DNA of 64,000 bases from Phycisphaerae bacterium (GTDB taxonomy: Bacteria > Planctomycetota > Phycisphaerae > Phycisphaerales > Phycisphaeraceae), in contig JAUHZU010000006.1 of assembly GCA_030425705.1 (NCBI GenBank), forward strand, positions 1-64,000. The letters are read 5' to 3'. The notes under the pieces were generated by a model that was not told where the DNA came from, ran no database searches, and worked only from the letters and a program-made list of their open reading frames with translations. Made by a program: the position numbers and the translations under genes. Each line of letters starts with the position of its first letter. Position 1 is the stretch's first letter. Of the stretch, positions 15,171 to 22,877 are shown piece by piece.

Positions 15171-16031
15171 ATGAGACTTCCCAAGTCCGAACGATTTACC
15201 GACGATTGCAAAAAGTGCGGGTGGTGCCCCGAGAAGGAAAACTCCACAGTTCCGCTGGGCGACTGCGGTCTGTGCTTTGACTGCATGGACAATTTTGTTG
15301 AGACGGCTGTGTCGCACGGTGGCATGGATGGCTGCTCGACGGGTGACTGCCCCCACGAGCGAGAGGCCGATTGCGTCGCTTCGCAGGGCGAGATTGTTGC
15401 CGAGCAAGCCGCGTTGCTTGACGCGAGAGCGGGACGCATCCAGCGCCAGAACAAGATGCTCGTGGAGAAGGACGCCCGCATCGCCGAGCTTGAGGCGGTG
15501 GTGAGGAGGTTGCACAGGGCGTTGTCGGCCGCACGGTCAGATATTTTTCAGACCGCCCGCTCGAATCAGTGCAATCTAACCGGGAAGGACATCATCTCCC
15601 CCGACGATCGGCCGATCCCCGAACGGATTGGACACACGGCGGTCCATCAGCGCGGTATCGACGAATCGCTGGCTCTGGTCGATCAAATCGACGCCACCCT
15701 CGCGTCCACCGAAGCCGCCGAGGCCCGCGTCGCCGATCTTGGGGCGATGTTGGATGGCGCTTTCGTGCCGGTCAAGTGGTCCCCGCCGCCCAGCGTGGAC
15801 AACGAACAACGCGGGCCCTACATCGAGCTGATGCTGAGCCCGTTCTACGACGGGACCAGGTACGCGGTCCGCGACGGGGGAGGCGGGTGCCTGAGCAGGG
15901 CCGGCGTGTGGGAACACGAGCCCATTCCATCCAGCCGGGACGACGCGTTTTATGCGCGGTGTCGGTTCGAGTCCTTCGCCGAGGCCGCTGCCGCCGCCCA
16001 GAAGAGCGCGGAGGAGGCCCGACACCGATGA
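15171..16031 (+). CDS. Cysteine-rich and coiled-coil protein, unknown function
   Basis: The product has 286 residues. The first 75 residues carry cysteine motifs (CKKCGWCPEKE, CGLCFDCMD, CSTGDCPHE). A coiled coil follows at about 85-125 (EIVAEQAALLDARAGRIQRQ, KDARIAELEAVV). The C-terminal region is globular with GTRYAVRDGGGGCLSRAGVW. The start at 15171 follows GGAGACG. It overlaps the next gene by 4 bases. No family is recognised. Confidence 0.65.
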   Translation: MRLPKSERFTDDCKKCGWCPEKENSTVPLGDCGLCFDCMDNFVETAVSHGGMDGCSTGDCPHEREADCVASQGEIVAEQAALLDARAGRIQRQNKMLVEKDARIAELEAVVRRLHRALSAARSDIFQTARSNQCNLTGKDIISPDDRPIPERIGHTAVHQRGIDESLALVDQIDATLASTEAAEARVADLGAMLDGAFVPVKWSPPPSVDNEQRGPYIELMLSPFYDGTRYAVRDGGGGCLSRAGVWEHEPIPSSRDDAFYARCRFESFAEAAAAAQKSAEEARHR

Positions 16032-16741
16032 GCGGCCGCAGATGGACCCCCGAGGAAGACACCCGGATCGCGGCTTGGTACCGCAAGGTGCCGGTGCGCG
16101 ACCTGGCCGCGTCGCTGGACCGGTCGGAGCGGGCGGTCTACATGCGAGCCATCCAGCTCGGTGTGTCCGGGTCGCGGGTCGATCGCACCGCCGCGCGTGA
16201 CCGGCAGCTCCGCGCGCTGCACGCCAAGGGCTGGTCGGACCCGGAGATCGCCGAGCAGCTCGGGGCGGACCGGTCGACCATCGGGCAATGGCGGCGTGCC
16301 CTGGGGCTGCCGAGCAACGCGCACAACGCCAGGCACCGCGCGAAGACCGCGGCCGCGACGAGGCGGCAGTGCCGGCGGATGGGCGTGAAGAACATGGCGG
16401 AGTGCCGGCAGCGGGTGTGGGCCGACGCGATCCGCGCCACCGGCTGGCCCGAGGACCTCCGCATCCGGCACGTGCAGATCCTGGACGCCCTGTACCGGCT
16501 GGGCCCCATGACCCGGCGTGAGCTGGCCGAGGCGATCGGGATGCCCTGGCAGGGGACACGCCGCTCCCTGAAAAGCAGTGACCCCGAGGGCAGCTACCTG
16601 GCCCACCTCATGAAACGCGGGCTGGTCGTCAACCTCGGCCGCATCCGCCGGGCCAAGGGCCGCGGCCGCGGAGTCTGCGTCTACAGCGTCCCGCTTCACG
16701 TTCAGCCCAACCCCCAACCCGATCAGGAGACCACATCGTGA
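16028..16741 (+). CDS. Multi-helix-turn-helix DNA-binding protein
   Basis: The product has 237 residues with three DNA-binding-like units: a Myb/SANT-type start (RRWTPEEDTRIAAWYRKVPV, DLAASLDRSERAVYMRA), a resolvase-type HTH (LHAKGWSDPEIAEQLGADRS, TIGQWRRALGLP), and a C-terminal winged helix (LDALYRLGPMTRRELAEAIG). It is near the end of the early operon just before RuvC, a position compatible with a late-gene activator, but this is inference. Confidence 0.7.
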   Translation: MSGRRWTPEEDTRIAAWYRKVPVRDLAASLDRSERAVYMRAIQLGVSGSRVDRTAARDRQLRALHAKGWSDPEIAEQLGADRSTIGQWRRALGLPSNAHNARHRAKTAAATRRQCRRMGVKNMAECRQRVWADAIRATGWPEDLRIRHVQILDALYRLGPMTRRELAEAIGMPWQGTRRSLKSSDPEGSYLAHLMKRGLVVNLGRIRRAKGRGRGVCVYSVPLHVQPNPQPDQETTS

Positions 16742-17148
16742 ACAATCCCGCCACCCGGACCGCCGCGTCGCTCAAGGACCTGCCCACCGCCGCCGCCGGC
16801 GGTGTCCCCGCCTGGATGCAGAAGATGCGTCAGGCCGCGGTCGACAAGATCAGCGAAGACGACATCGCCGAGATCGTAAAGGCCCACGTCGAGCGGGCGA
16901 AGAAGGGGGACCTGTCGTCGACGCGGTTCATCTTCGAGCAGGTCCTCGGCGGGGCGGCGTTCAAGGGCGCGACGATCACCCAGAACGTCACGGAGCACCA
17001 CTACCACGAGCACGCGGCCGAGGAGACCCCGGTGGAGCCGGGCAGCAAGGCGGACCGCGCCCGCCGCGTGCGGAAGATGGCCGAGCGAAACGCCCAGGGA
17101 CTGCCGCTCCGCGACCCCGCCGACAACATCAAGCCGGACCTGAGCTGA
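16738..17148 (+). CDS. Small phage protein, unknown function
   Basis: The product has 136 residues, starting at GTG inside the previous stop (GTGA overlap). The central helical segment (ISEDDIAEIVKAHVERAKKG, STRFIFEQVLGG) resembles the C-terminal helices of some small terminase or DUF5681-type proteins, but the real small terminase candidate is at 26802. A His-rich HHYHEH and a basic tail follow. Function not assigned. Confidence 0.65.
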   Translation: MNNPATRTAASLKDLPTAAAGGVPAWMQKMRQAAVDKISEDDIAEIVKAHVERAKKGDLSSTRFIFEQVLGGAAFKGATITQNVTEHHYHEHAAEETPVEPGSKADRARRVRKMAERNAQGLPLRDPADNIKPDLS

Positions 17149-17184
17149 TCTCGGCTCTCACTTCAACAGCAACGAGCAATTCCG

Positions 17185-17514
17185 ATGTCTATGGCACGCA
17201 CATTCTGGATCATGGGCTGGTTTTTCGGCGTCACGTGGTTCTACATGACGTGGATCAGCCCCAGGCAAATCAGCACCGCAGATCTGGGCTGGTACTCCCT
17301 GTACTCGTTTTTGTCCATGGTCCCGGCAGGTGTATTCGATCTGCTCTGGGGCAGGTATCAGAAGCGGCGGGCGCGGAAGCGACACGCCGAGCGGGTCAAG
17401 GCCCTCATCGCTGACCACGGCCTCGTCTCAGGCAGGACCTTCGTCGCCAAGGGCGGTGTGGTTTTTCGTCCGGCCGACGATTCGGAGGGATGCGATGAAG
17501 CTGCTCTCCCTTGA
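17185..17514 (+). CDS. Small membrane protein with two transmembrane segments
   Basis: The product has 109 residues. Hydrophobic segments lie at about 7-24 (FWIMGWFFGVTWFYMTWI) and 38-56 (YSLYSFLSMVPAGVFDLLW), followed by a very basic tail (RYQKRRARKRHAERVK). A two-TM protein with a charged cytosolic tail could be a holin or a superinfection-exclusion protein, but it sits in the early operon just before RuvC and I do not assign it. It overlaps the RuvC gene by 20 bases. Confidence 0.6.
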   Translation: MSMARTFWIMGWFFGVTWFYMTWISPRQISTADLGWYSLYSFLSMVPAGVFDLLWGRYQKRRARKRHAERVKALIADHGLVSGRTFVAKGGVVFRPADDSEGCDEAALP

Positions 17515-18001
17515 CCCCAGCTCGACACGCACCGGCTACGCGGTCACCACCGGGCCGGCCCCCTCGGAGATCCTCCACGCGGGGTACTTCACACCCCGGC
17601 CGCAGCGGCTCTCGGCCTACGAGCGGATCGGGCAGATGGTCACCGACCTCCAGGAGCTGCTCGAGGAGGAGCGGCCGGCGGCGGTGCTTATCGAGATGCC
17701 CGACGGGAAGATCCACGGCCGCAAGCGCAGGAGCGGCGGCGCGGGACAGAGCATCTACGGTGCCGCGGCCGGTGCGTTGTGGCAGGCGGTGCGGGCTGCG
17801 CCGAGCTGGGCCGAGGGAGGCCCCGGCCTGGTAACGGTCGACCCCAACACCTGGACCCGCAGCCGCACCAAGGCCCAGCGTCACGCGGAGCTGGCGCGGC
17901 TCTGCCCCGCCTACGCGGCGATCGTGGCGTCGGACGCCGGCGGCGACGTCGGCGATGCGATCGGCCTGGCTTGGTGGTGGTGGGGCTGTAATCGGACGTA
18001 A
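17495..18001 (+). CDS. RuvC-like Holliday junction resolvase
   Basis: The 168-residue protein has the RuvC RNase-H-fold acidic set: D7 in LSLDPSSTRTGYAV, E67 in VLIEMPDG, and D147/D151/D154 in SDAGGDVGDAIGLAWW. Length equals a bacterial RuvC. It should cut branched phage DNA, either in recombination or before packaging. CGGAGGG precedes the ATG by 4 bases. It closes the long early operon; the next gene pair has its own promoter-like element. Confidence 0.85.
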   Translation: MKLLSLDPSSTRTGYAVTTGPAPSEILHAGYFTPRPQRLSAYERIGQMVTDLQELLEEERPAAVLIEMPDGKIHGRKRRSGGAGQSIYGAAAGALWQAVRAAPSWAEGGPGLVTVDPNTWTRSRTKAQRHAELARLCPAYAAIVASDAGGDVGDAIGLAWWWWGCNRT

Positions 18002-18039
18002 GGACGCATTTTCAGGGGCTGGGGCTATGGGTCGGGCGA

Positions 18040-18045
18040 TACAAT
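18040..18045 (+). promoter_or_regulatory. Possible -10 box of the PIN cassette
   Basis: TACAAT lies 24 bases before the ATG at 18069, identical to the -10 of tRNA-Gly at 32-37. No good -35 is seen at 16-18 bp spacing, so this is only suggestive. It falls in the 67-bp gap after the RuvC gene, one of few gaps in the early region. Confidence 0.4.
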
Positions 18046-18068
18046 CAGGGCAGAGCCAGAGGCAGGCA

Positions 18069-18875
18069 ATGGACGACAAGCAGATTGAATTCAAGCTCAA
18101 GGGAATGGTGTCGATCGATGATTTCGCCACCGCGGCTGTGGCGTTCAAGGAATTGATCATCGCGTTCACCGATGAGGTCGACCCCACCGCTCGGGTCACT
18201 TGGGTCCTGTCGACGGCCTCGGGCGGCAGCTTCTCGAGTGCATTCCATGGCGTCGCCGAAAACCCGGGTTCGGAGCAGGCGCTCGAAAGCGCGCTGGACT
18301 ACTACACAAGCTTTGCGCAGGACGCGGGGCGTGGCGAGCCGCTGGATCAGTACTCGCCCTTTATCCGCAGACCCTACGGCCGACTCACGGGCCTCATCAA
18401 CGGCTCGATCCCCGCGATCGAACTAGTTGATCGGAAGGGCATCCGCGTGAAGATCTCACGCCCCTACGTCGAGACGCCGCAGACGGACGATGACCCGCTC
18501 GTCGTGACGCCCGAGCCGCCGCAAAACTACCTGCGAGGGTCCCTCCGCGGCAAGGTCACGCTGATGAGCTTCAAGGGGCGGGACTACTTCACACTGTCCC
18601 AACCCCATGATGCTGGCGAGGTGTGCTGTTACCTGGCCGACAGCGACTACGCAGATTCGATCGAGCAGTACTCCCGTCAGTGGGTCATGGTGGAGGGCAG
18701 CATCACCCGGGACACATACAGCGGTGCCCCGAAGGCGATACGTAACATCACGCGGATCGTCCCCTTCCCGCTGTTCGACAGCGATGCGCTGGAGCGTGCG
18801 ATCGGTTCACTGCCCGGGGATCATCCTGGTCACCCAGAGGATCCGGCTGAAGGCGACCGGGAGGCGCATGGCTAA
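18069..18875 (+). CDS. Unknown protein encoded with a PIN-domain gene
   Basis: The product has 268 residues from ATG 18069 (GAGGCAG upstream). The first part (about 1-110) is alpha/beta. The second part (about 155-250) has an OB-like run of strands: YLRGSLRGKVTLMSFKGRDY, EVCCYLAD, QWVMVEGSITRD. It overlaps the PIN gene by 8 bases, so the two are co-translated. Gene order and overlap match a toxin-antitoxin or defence pair in which this would be the partner or antitoxin, but it is larger than typical VapB. Composition is less GC-extreme than in neighbouring phage genes, which fits a recently gained cargo cassette. Confidence 0.7.
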   Translation: MDDKQIEFKLKGMVSIDDFATAAVAFKELIIAFTDEVDPTARVTWVLSTASGGSFSSAFHGVAENPGSEQALESALDYYTSFAQDAGRGEPLDQYSPFIRRPYGRLTGLINGSIPAIELVDRKGIRVKISRPYVETPQTDDDPLVVTPEPPQNYLRGSLRGKVTLMSFKGRDYFTLSQPHDAGEVCCYLADSDYADSIEQYSRQWVMVEGSITRDTYSGAPKAIRNITRIVPFPLFDSDALERAIGSLPGDHPGHPEDPAEGDREAHG

Positions 18876-19371
18876 GCAGACGTTCTACCTGGACTCGTGT
18901 GTGTTTCTGGCGTTGTTTAGGCCAGACGACCAAGGCCGGCACCGACCGATCAGGCAGCTGATCGAGCTTGGGAAGACGCCAAAGGTCTCGCTCGTCACGT
19001 CGATCCTGACCATTGGCGAAGTGGCATACGGGGCACAGGAAAAGCACACCGCAGTACTGGATCAGGCGGTGCTGGACGACATCGACGCCTACTGGCACCC
19101 GCTGTCGCCGATTCAGTTGATGGAGGTCGACCAGCTGCTGTCATACGACGCGAGGGCTCTCTCACGCAAGGCACTTGAGCAGCAGCTGGGTTGCCCCCAG
19201 GGAATCGACGCCATCCACCTGGCGACAGCCCAGCGCGTCGGCGTGGACGCCTTCTACACCTACGATCAGGGGCTGATGAACAAGGCCGAGCTTCTTGGCT
19301 TCCCCATCACCGAGCCGGTCGAACAAGCAGAAGAGGATGACGGCGAGAACCTGTTCACACCGGCCGGCTGA
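18868..19371 (+). CDS. PIN-domain ribonuclease
   Basis: The 167-residue protein has the four PIN acidic residues: D9 (YLDSCVFLALF), E51 (GEVAYG), D114 (GIDAIHLATA) and D133 (YTYDQGLM). These form the metal-dependent RNase site of VapC-type toxins. The C-terminal tail (EEDDGE) is acidic. It overlaps its upstream partner by 8 bases. In a prophage such a pair may act as a toxin-antitoxin module or as anti-phage defence for the lysogen; target RNA unknown. Confidence 0.85.
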   Translation: MAKQTFYLDSCVFLALFRPDDQGRHRPIRQLIELGKTPKVSLVTSILTIGEVAYGAQEKHTAVLDQAVLDDIDAYWHPLSPIQLMEVDQLLSYDARALSRKALEQQLGCPQGIDAIHLATAQRVGVDAFYTYDQGLMNKAELLGFPITEPVEQAEEDDGENLFTPAG

Positions 19372-19386
19372 TTCAAGGGGCTTATC

Positions 19387-19683
19387 ATGGCAGGGAATGA
19401 CAGCTTTGATCACCCAGAATTGACTGACGTGCGTGAGGTGCATGGCTGGAAGATCGGCCGCATTGTGTCCGACGATGCAGCTCCGCCCCCAGAGCACTAT
19501 CTCATTACGACCAACTGCGGGGGCGAGTACTTCCTTTGGGATGAGCCGCAGAGCGAGAACATTCTCGTCTGGATCCGGATCACCCCCAGCGCGGGCTGCG
19601 TTTTCTCCAACTGCACCGTTCCCGCATACGTCCAGGTCTGGCCTAAGCGCAAAGAGATCGGTTACTGCCTTACGCGGGGTTAG
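19387..19683 (+). CDS. Small protein of unknown function after the PIN gene
   Basis: The product has 98 residues. It is beta-rich with conserved-looking aromatic and Cys/Gly positions (TTNCGGEYFLWDEP, YVQVWPKRKEIGY). It lies 15 bases after the PIN gene and may be a third gene of that cassette. A 7-bp hairpin at 19716-19736 follows it. Confidence 0.6.
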   Translation: MAGNDSFDHPELTDVREVHGWKIGRIVSDDAAPPPEHYLITTNCGGEYFLWDEPQSENILVWIRITPSAGCVFSNCTVPAYVQVWPKRKEIGYCLTRG

Positions 19684-19715
19684 ATCCACGCACTTTCATC
19701 TGAGACCTCCACAGT

Positions 19716-19736
19716 CGAGATCCGCCCTTGATCTCG
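19716..19736 (+). terminator. Hairpin ending the PIN cassette
   Basis: CGAGATC (19716-19722) pairs with GATCTCG (19730-19736) over a 7-base loop. There is no T run, so it may be a weak terminator or an operator. A second small dyad, GAGCCC/GGGCTC, lies just before the next gene. Confidence 0.4.
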
Positions 19737-19800
19737 GCGCGTGAAGCCGGTACCTTGCGCGCGCGTTGCAAGGCCGAGCCCCCGGATGTTCGGGCTCCCG

Positions 19801-20256
19801 ATGCGCGCAATCAACACATTGAAGCCCCCCCCGTCCCCGGCGGATCGGTCGAAAACGGTTGATCTCGACCCGTGGGGCACCGGCCTGCCCCTGCTCCATA
19901 CCGGCCCATCAAGCGTCACCCTCCTGCGGGCGGTCACGGTGTTCGGGCTCACCATCCGGGCTGGCTATCAGTTCGATGGGGCGAGCGTGCCGCGCGCGTT
20001 CTATAACGTCCTAGCGCGGTTTACAGATGGCTTACCAGCAGCGCTGGTCCATGACTACCGCTACGACCCGCTCCCCGACCCCGACGGCGTGAAGCGTCGA
20101 CAGATCACCCGCAAGCAGGCAGATCAAGAGTTCTACCGCAACCTCCGAGCGTCGGGGGTCAACTTCGTCCGCGCGCAGGCCGCGTACCGCGCGGTTCGCC
20201 TGGCCGGCGGTATCCCATGGTCCAAGGGCACCAAGAAAGGCATCGTGAACCCATGA
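19801..20256 (+). CDS. DUF1353-family phage protein
   Basis: The product has 151 residues from ATG 19801. IRAGYQFDGASVPRAFY followed by LPAALVHDYRYDP is the DUF1353 signature, including the VHDYxY motif. The family is widespread in phages near lysis and tail genes but has no established function. The frame is open to 19741 with a GTG, and no clear ribosome site distinguishes the starts. It overlaps the next gene by 4 bases. Confidence 0.75.
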   Translation: MRAINTLKPPPSPADRSKTVDLDPWGTGLPLLHTGPSSVTLLRAVTVFGLTIRAGYQFDGASVPRAFYNVLARFTDGLPAALVHDYRYDPLPDPDGVKRRQITRKQADQEFYRNLRASGVNFVRAQAAYRAVRLAGGIPWSKGTKKGIVNP

Positions 20257-20660
20257 ACACGCACGCATCATCGGCACTGGAACGCTATCGGGCAGCCAGG
20301 GCGCTGCAGGCCGAGATCGAGGTCGCGGAGACGCAGCGGCGGATCGAGCGTCGGGCAACGCGGCGGGCGGTTTTCGCCATGGTCATGCTGCTGCTGGGCC
20401 TCGCAGCCCTGTCGCTGCTGACCGGCTGCGAGTCGCGCAGCTTCGCGGTGACCCGCCCCGACGGGACGACCATCGAGTACGACCGCCTAACCGTGTTCGG
20501 CGACTCCAACACCGAGGGCGTCTCGGTGTCGCGCGTCGGCGAGGACGTCAACGTTGAGGTCGGGGCGACCGGCTCGACCAGCAACGCCGAGCAGATGCTC
20601 GGGCTGATCCTGGACCTGGCCCGCGCGGGAGCGGCTGCCGGCGGCGTGCCGGTGCCCTGA
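20253..20660 (+). CDS. Predicted lipoprotein (possible outer spanin)
   Basis: The product has 135 residues. A basic N-terminus of about 39 residues (RRIERRATRR) precedes a hydrophobic stretch ending in the lipobox LTGC. The mature part is polar and beta-like. A small lipoprotein next to a gene for a short membrane-anchored coiled coil (20698) is the architecture of a two-component spanin, though the order is reversed and the N-region is long. This is inference from architecture only. Confidence 0.6.
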   Translation: MNTHASSALERYRAARALQAEIEVAETQRRIERRATRRAVFAMVMLLLGLAALSLLTGCESRSFAVTRPDGTTIEYDRLTVFGDSNTEGVSVSRVGEDVNVEVGATGSTSNAEQMLGLILDLARAGAAAGGVPVP

Positions 20661-20697
20661 TCACCCGCTGGACTGAATCGAGGACTTGGAGCAAGGC

Positions 20698-20949
20698 ATG
20701 GATGTCTGGTTCGGAATCATCGCGATGTCAGTATCGATCATTACCACGCTGGTGGGATGTGCTCGGTATCTGGCGAAGCAACAGACCGCCCGTGCGGTGA
20801 GTGACGCTCGTCTGGCAGACGCCGTAGACCGCCTCACCAACGAGATCAGCGAAGTCGTAGATGCGATCAAGCACCTGGATGACCGGGTTGATAACCACGA
20901 CACCCGGATCAGCGTGCTGGAGAACAGAAACTCATGCCCTGGAACGTGA
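20698..20949 (+). CDS. N-anchored membrane coiled-coil protein (possible inner spanin or holin-associated)
   Basis: The product has 83 residues from ATG 20698, with TTGGAG upstream. One transmembrane helix at about 5-28 (FGIIAMSVSIITTLVGCARY) is followed by a coiled coil (LADAVDRLTNEISEVVDAIK, HLDDRVDNHDTRISVLE). This matches i-spanin or XhlA-like topologies. It overlaps the start of the following large gene by 16 bases. Confidence 0.65.
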   Translation: MDVWFGIIAMSVSIITTLVGCARYLAKQQTARAVSDARLADAVDRLTNEISEVVDAIKHLDDRVDNHDTRISVLENRNSCPGT

Positions 20950-22877
20950 ACCGCACCACTATCGAACGCGCCCTGGCCCTGCTGTTCTTCGGCGGGGCTC
21001 TGGTACTGATCCTGGCCGGCTCGTGCCACGCTGGTGCCGATGAGCTGGTCCGTGAGGGCCGCTACACCCTGGTCGACGATCAGGGCCAGACGCTCAGCGT
21101 CCACAACGAGCTGCACGTCGCGATTGTGCGAGGCCAGGACTGGAGCCGGGACCACGACGGCCGGACGTTCCGGATCCACCCGCCGGCGTACCGGGGCTCG
21201 AGCAGCCCGGCCGTCGGGCAGCCGGCCCCGCCCGAACCCGTTGATCCCCCGGACACCCCCGACCTGCCGGAGCGCGTCGAACGCGCTCCGGTCAAGAACC
21301 AGGACGCTTCGGACTTTGTCATCGACCGGCCGACGCGCGTCGTCGACGGCAAGGTCGTCCCGACCGCCGGGGCCTGGTTCGACGTGTGGGATCGCCGCGA
21401 CGAGCTGCTGCCCTTCGCCCTGTCCAACGGCATCATCCGCGGCTACGGCGGGGAGGGTGGCAACTGGGGCCACGGCATCTACGCCCACCACGCGACCCTC
21501 ACGATCGACGACCTGTGGATCTACGGCCCTACGCGCCTTGAGCAGCTCGGACGCGACCACCCGATCTACCTGTCGGGCTCACCGCTCACGGCTTCGCGGC
21601 TGCTGATCGGCCACCCCGACGACGAGCACCCGCACACGATCTCGCTCAACATCACCCGCGGCGACAACGGCCCGCAGCCCTGCGACATCGACACACTTGT
21701 CGTCATCGGTGGGCGTCGGGTCGTGATCGAGGTCGACGACGACGCGCTGTCCCGCCTTCGCATCGGCCGGCTGTTCGTCATCGGCCCGGTGACGGCCGAT
21801 GGGCTCTGGGAGGGCATCGAGATCGAGGGGTGCCCGGACGTGTCGATCGGCGAGTACGTCGTCATCGACACCGCGGGCCGGTGGAACAGCGGCGCGCTGG
21901 TCAAGGCCAGGGACTGCGCGGGCGAGGTTGGCCGCGCAGCAATCTACGCCCCCAACGCGCCGCCGAGCGACACGCTGATCCGCGGCCTCGACGGCAGCGT
22001 CGAGCGTCTCGCTACGCCTCCGGCCGGCGATCCACCAGACGTATCGGGCCCCGAGTCGATCGACGCGCTGATCGCCTGGGCCAACGCGGCCAGCCCCGTG
22101 CCTTCGACGCCGGCGAAGGTGCCGCCGCTGCGCCTCTACACCGAGGCCCAGTTGGCCGACGCGCTGGCGGGCATGGGCCGGCTCGCGGCCGCGGAGCTCG
22201 CGGCAGAGGACCGCAACGACGCATCGGTCACGCTGGAGGTCTTGCGTCACCTGATCGACACGATCGCGGCGGCGCAGGCCATCAGCAGCGGCGGTGTGCC
22301 CGAGCGGATCAACGGTGGCTCGACGCCACACGACCGCAACGTACACCACAGCGACAGCGGGACGACCCAGGCGGTGATCGGCCTGCTGGAGCTGGCAGCG
22401 ATCAGCGAGGAGACCGGTGGGAAGATGGCCAGGGTGCTCCCGCCCGACGAGCTGCGGGCGATGGCAGCCCTCGTCCTGGACAACGCGGCGGTATCGGTGC
22501 GGGTGCTGGGCGGGCTGCCTGGGCAGACGGACCCGGCCGACCCGACCCGGCCGGCCAAGGAGCGCGGCTTCCAGCCGCGCGATGTGTTCGACACGATCGC
22601 CGAGTCGGCGATGCTCAACGCCTGCCGGCACTGGCACCTGCAGACCGGCGAAGCGCACGCCCTGGAGCCGCTGCTGATCGACGTTTGGTCCCGGCGGCGT
22701 GCGGCCTGGCCGGGCACGATGCCGCGCTACCTGTCGATCGACACCGGGCGGGCGGTTTACGGCACGGCCGACGGCGAAGACACCGAGGACATCACCCGTG
22801 CAAAAGCGGATTATCTGTGGGAGCACGACGGCTCGCGCGGTGACCGGCAGGTCGGTCTTTTGGAGGCGCTGCGTTGA
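20934..22877 (+). CDS. Exported beta-helix-type protein, unknown role
   Basis: The product has 647 residues. A signal peptide (RALALLFFGGALVLILAGSC) is followed by a Pro-rich segment and then a right-handed beta-helix-like region of about 110-360 (GIIRGYGGEGGNWGHGIYAH, HATLTIDDLWIYG). The C-terminal part from about 380 is helical. A signal peptide is not expected on a virion protein assembled in the cytoplasm, so this may act on or in the lysogen's envelope, or be released at lysis. It overlaps the next beta-helix gene by 4 bases. Confidence 0.65.
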   Translation: MPWNVNRTTIERALALLFFGGALVLILAGSCHAGADELVREGRYTLVDDQGQTLSVHNELHVAIVRGQDWSRDHDGRTFRIHPPAYRGSSSPAVGQPAPPEPVDPPDTPDLPERVERAPVKNQDASDFVIDRPTRVVDGKVVPTAGAWFDVWDRRDELLPFALSNGIIRGYGGEGGNWGHGIYAHHATLTIDDLWIYGPTRLEQLGRDHPIYLSGSPLTASRLLIGHPDDEHPHTISLNITRGDNGPQPCDIDTLVVIGGRRVVIEVDDDALSRLRIGRLFVIGPVTADGLWEGIEIEGCPDVSIGEYVVIDTAGRWNSGALVKARDCAGEVGRAAIYAPNAPPSDTLIRGLDGSVERLATPPAGDPPDVSGPESIDALIAWANAASPVPSTPAKVPPLRLYTEAQLADALAGMGRLAAAELAAEDRNDASVTLEVLRHLIDTIAAAQAISSGGVPERINGGSTPHDRNVHHSDSGTTQAVIGLLELAAISEETGGKMARVLPPDELRAMAALVLDNAAVSVRVLGGLPGQTDPADPTRPAKERGFQPRDVFDTIAESAMLNACRHWHLQTGEAHALEPLLIDVWSRRRAAWPGTMPRYLSIDTGRAVYGTADGEDTEDITRAKADYLWEHDGSRGDRQVGLLEALR

